NCBI RefSeq assembly: GCF_001602525.1
Contig: NZ_LSYT01000002.1
Coordinates: 372,001 to 436,000 of the forward strand
Length of the DNA: 64,000 nucleotides
Direction of reading: 5' to 3'
DNA from: Flavobacterium chilense
GTDB taxonomy: Bacteria > Bacteroidota > Bacteroidia > Flavobacteriales > Flavobacteriaceae
The translations under genes and the position numbers were made by a program. The notes under the pieces were generated by a model. That model saw nothing but the letters and a program-made list of their open reading frames with translations, ran no database searches and was not told the DNA's origin. This document shows, in pieces, positions 61,749 to 64,000 of the stretch; position 1 is the first letter of the stretch, and every line of letters begins with the position of its first letter.

Positions 61749-62330
61749 TCAAAACCTGTCATTACACCACCATTGGTCAAATGTATTAGGACAAACGGCT
61801 CTCATGCTTTCTTCGTTATCTTCTTCCCATTCAAAATTTATTTCGGGTTCTTTGCTGTATTCAAAATCGTATTTGGTAGCCTCTTCGTCAAAATCTTTTT
61901 CAAATTCTTCTTCAATTACACCCATTGGCAAATATGAAACGTCTTCCCATTCAGGTATATCTTCTTTTTGTATTTTATTAAATTCGTCATTTAGACTATC
62001 GGCATCTTCAAGGGCTTTATAAAATACATTTTTACCTCTTGTAATCAGCCAGTTTCTAAAATCCATAAAACCGTCGTCACTGCACCCGCCCATAACAATA
62101 TAAGCTACTGCCCATAAATCCTGCTTATAAGCTTTGTGCTTTAAATCCCGAAATATGCAGTCATAAGCGATAATCTCTTTTATGCTTAATTTTTTAAGTT
62201 CTGATACCAGTAATTCCTGCTGTTCATCCAGAGTGGGATAAAGTGTATTGGTAGTTTTTAAGGATTTTTCGATTATTTGCCAGAATTTATCTTCGGTTAA
62301 AACTTCTGTTGGTTGTAATTTCATAGTCAT
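61749..62330 (-). CDS. DUF4240-domain protein, acidic
   Basis: 193 residues. EDKFWQIIEKSL at the start, then LLVSELKKLSIKEIIAYDCIF and YIVMGGCSDDGFMDFRNWLI are the DUF4240 marks. The C-terminal 60 residues are strongly acidic (EEEFEKDFDEEATKYDFEY). Function is unknown; its acidity and its neighbours would fit an immunity-type protein, which is only a suggestion. Confidence 0.78.
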   Translation of the reverse strand: MTMKLQPTEVLTEDKFWQIIEKSLKTTNTLYPTLDEQQELLVSELKKLSIKEIIAYDCIFRDLKHKAYKQDLWAVAYIVMGGCSDDGFMDFRNWLITRGKNVFYKALEDADSLNDEFNKIQKEDIPEWEDVSYLPMGVIEEEFEKDFDEEATKYDFEYSKEPEINFEWEEDNEESMRAVCPNTFDQWWCNDRF

Positions 62331-62355
62331 GTTTTTAAAGTTTTTTCATTAAGGA

Positions 62356-62817
62356 TTAATCAACATAATCATCTCCATGGTATTTTTTTCTTATTTCTTT
62401 GGTATAATAACAAAATATAAGACCATTTATATCCATGCTATTATTTTCGATTTTGTCTTCAATCCATTCGGCGATATCATCTACAGTTGAGTTTGAACCC
62501 AAATTTGTGCTTAAATCTTCAAGTGTAAATTCTGTTGAAGATGATATTACGATAATACCACATTCTTCATTTTCTTTTATTTTTTGGGTAATTCCATCAG
62601 CTATAAAACATGTAAAGTACGTTTTATCATAAGTTCTGCCTACCAAAGCTGTTTGTTCTCCTGTTTCCTGCAGTTCGAGCCAGGCATCGGTACCCATAAT
62701 ATACGATAACGGGTCTCCAGCATCCATGGCATAATCTTGTAATTCATTAATTTCGTCTTTGAATAAGGTAACAATAATCTCTTCTCCTAAAAGGAGACAA
62801 AAAGGTTGGTTTTTCAT
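62356..62817 (-). CDS. Acidic cytosolic protein of unknown function, 153 residues
   Basis: No signal peptide or helix. It is acidic, with strand and helix alternation (ECGIIVISSSTEFTLEDLS, VDDIAEWIEDKIEN). It lies 25 bp before the DUF4240 gene and is likely co-transcribed. No family recognised. Confidence 0.65.
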   Translation of the reverse strand: MKNQPFCLLLGEEIIVTLFKDEINELQDYAMDAGDPLSYIMGTDAWLELQETGEQTALVGRTYDKTYFTCFIADGITQKIKENEECGIIVISSSTEFTLEDLSTNLGSNSTVDDIAEWIEDKIENNSMDINGLIFCYYTKEIRKKYHGDDYVD

Positions 62818-62876
62818 AGTTTATTAATTGTTTTATCAGTATTATTTTGTTTTGAGTGAATTAATTGGATATAAAA

Positions 62877-63143
62877 TCAATTACCAAGGCAGTTGTTTCC
62901 AGGTCCTGTTTCTAATGAATTGATACAAGCAACCTGTTGCTCACTATAAACTGCTCCCAAAGCAATTTTTCTGTATTGAGCAGTCGATAAAGTGGAATTT
63001 TTATTTAAATGAATTTTATTGAAAAGCCCTTTTGTTACTTTTCGGGTATTTTGAAAAAAAGGTAGAACAGATACTTTAAAATAATAACCTCCTATAATTG
63101 TGATAATTATGATTAGGACTATGTTATTTAAGATTTTGTTCAT
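62877..63143 (-). CDS. Small exported or membrane protein, 88 residues
   Basis: An N-terminal helix (IVLIIIITIIGGYYF) is followed by a short basic and polar domain with a Cys pair near the end (ACINSL... NNCLGN). No family recognised. Confidence 0.55.
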   Translation of the reverse strand: MNKILNNIVLIIIITIIGGYYFKVSVLPFFQNTRKVTKGLFNKIHLNKNSTLSTAQYRKIALGAVYSEQQVACINSLETGPGNNCLGN

Positions 63144-63261
63144 TTTGATATAATTTTGATTTTAATTACCAAAATTATTCGCTCTCAAATATTAATCAAG
63201 CCCTTGAAAGACAAAAGGATAATAGAATAAGGCAATTTTTAAGGCTGGCTTTTTAAAGGAA

Positions 63262-64000
63262 TCAGTCTTTGGTTACATTTGCCAGTTTAGCAGTTTCTAA
63301 TCCGGATAAACTGCCTTTTTTATTGATACCCTGCCAATCCGATATTTTTCCGTTTACATTAATTTTGATACCAACGGAATCTGGTGTATCATAGATTAGG
63401 TATTTTATGCTGCCACTATTAAATTGCAGTTCGTAATTTGTATTTTGTTTCCTGAATTTAAATATGGCTTTATCTGCTTTTTCGACGCTGGAAGGATGTG
63501 CAAAAGAAATAAACTTGTATTCATTATTTTGTTGAAAAGCATAATACAATGTATTATCAGCATTAAATAAAATGATATGTCCTTTGCCATTTTTTGTGTC
63601 GAATGAAAGCAATTTATTGACTTCCGGTTCATAGAGCGATAAAGAGGTAAAAGGAACCCATTTATTATTTTCCCATTTTTTGCCTGTTATTTTCGAAAAA
63701 GGCATCGAGCTATATCCTTCTTCTTCAAAATTTGCTATTTCTTTGGCTTCTATTCCGGACACACTGTAGTATGCAGAAACATGTAAAGCAGCTCCGCCAC
63801 TACCGGATGTTATAAGCCGTTTGTTTTTGGTATCAATGTCAAAAGAACCGCCACGTACACAATGAGCACCATTATATACATCACTGATACTCTTACTGTA
63901 CACAAATGTGGTTGCGGTATTTACAAAAACATGTGCTGTTGCCTGCGGATTATAGCAGCCATCATCATTTATCATGGTTTCATAAATGAGAATATCTTGT
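63262..64000 (-). CDS. Partial protein running off the right edge, unknown function
   Basis: The frame is open to the window edge: codons before the Met at 63975 read QDILIYET. At least 245 residues; beta-rich, with GGSFDIDTKNKRLITSGSGG and HIILFNADNTLYYAF. The repeated kelch/propeller-like strand pattern suggests a secreted or periplasmic protein. The true start is outside the window. Confidence 0.6.
   Translation of the reverse strand, partial: QDILIYETMINDDGCYNPQATAHVFVNTATTFVYSKSISDVYNGAHCVRGGSFDIDTKNKRLITSGSGGAALHVSAYYSVSGIEAKEIANFEEEGYSSMPFSKITGKKWENNKWVPFTSLSLYEPEVNKLLSFDTKNGKGHIILFNADNTLYYAFQQNNEYKFISFAHPSSVEKADKAIFKFRKQNTNYELQFNSGSIKYLIYDTPDSVGIKINVNGKISDWQGINKKGSLSGLETAKLANVTKD

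Overview
The window looks like chromosomal DNA from a member of the Flavobacteriaceae, most likely Flavobacterium or a close relative. The reasons are the low GC content, Bacteroidetes-type promoters (a -7 box TAnnTTTG, sometimes with TTG or TTTG about 16-20 nt upstream), TonB-dependent outer-membrane proteins, a FeoAB operon with the small Cys-rich partner found in this group, and the order of the heme genes. No rRNA, tRNA, CRISPR array, prophage or replication origin was recognised.

Layout: 1-7.3 kb holds core genes (a DUF1579 end, an ElaA acetyltransferase, a frameshifted OmpA-type gene, an S41 protease, a DUF4349 lipoprotein, RnpA, a PlsC-type acyltransferase, an acyl-ACP desaturase and an HD hydrolase). 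7.3-12.4 kb is a 38-residue membrane peptide gene and a 1564-residue repetitive surface protein ending in an S74 intramolecular chaperone. 12.7-17 kb carries iron uptake (feoA-feoB-Cys-rich peptide), a SCO1-type copper chaperone and an EamA transporter. 17.2-21.6 kb is a tandem pair of secreted M13 metallopeptidases. 21.6-28.3 kb has a GyrI-like protein, a cytochrome c lipoprotein, HemB, two envelope proteins of unknown function, a class I aldolase and an outer-membrane protein. 28.3-29.75 kb is a RAYT transposase beside a structured repeat array. 29.8-39.4 kb is the heme cluster: hemA, hemC, hemD, hemE, two unknown genes and hemF on the minus strand; an AraC-type regulator, hemH and hemJ on the plus strand. 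With hemB upstream, every step from glutamyl-tRNA to protoheme is present except hemL. 39.5-43.2 kb holds an NtrY-like kinase, an enoyl-CoA hydratase and an orphan domain. 42.5-50.7 kb is a metal-homeostasis block: a DtxR/MntR regulator, an Nramp-USP fusion, a Fur/Zur-type regulator facing merC and a CobW GTPase (split by an in-frame stop), a thioredoxin-reductase-like protein and a TonB receptor. 50.9-56.4 kb has a thioredoxin-fold protein, a lycopene cyclase, a bacilliredoxin and a tRNA-U34 hydroxylation locus (TrhO, TrhP, ferredoxin). 56.5-64 kb is an all-minus run of small membrane proteins, lipoproteins and acidic proteins of unknown function.

The most unusual points are: (i) the RAYT gene with five near-identical 120-121 bp repeats enclosed by a perfect 35-bp inverted repeat; (ii) a GxxExxY gene lying between two direct copies of a palindromic element inside the hem cluster; (iii) a TrhO that carries the C-terminal domain of the adjacent TrhP; (iv) a dispersed intergenic repeat that appears in frame inside hemF; (v) an identical 30-bp leader before hemE and hemH; (vi) AAAAGTA/TACTTTT motifs shared by the hemA, araC and hemH upstream regions; (vii) two damaged or recoded genes (OmpA-type, CobW).
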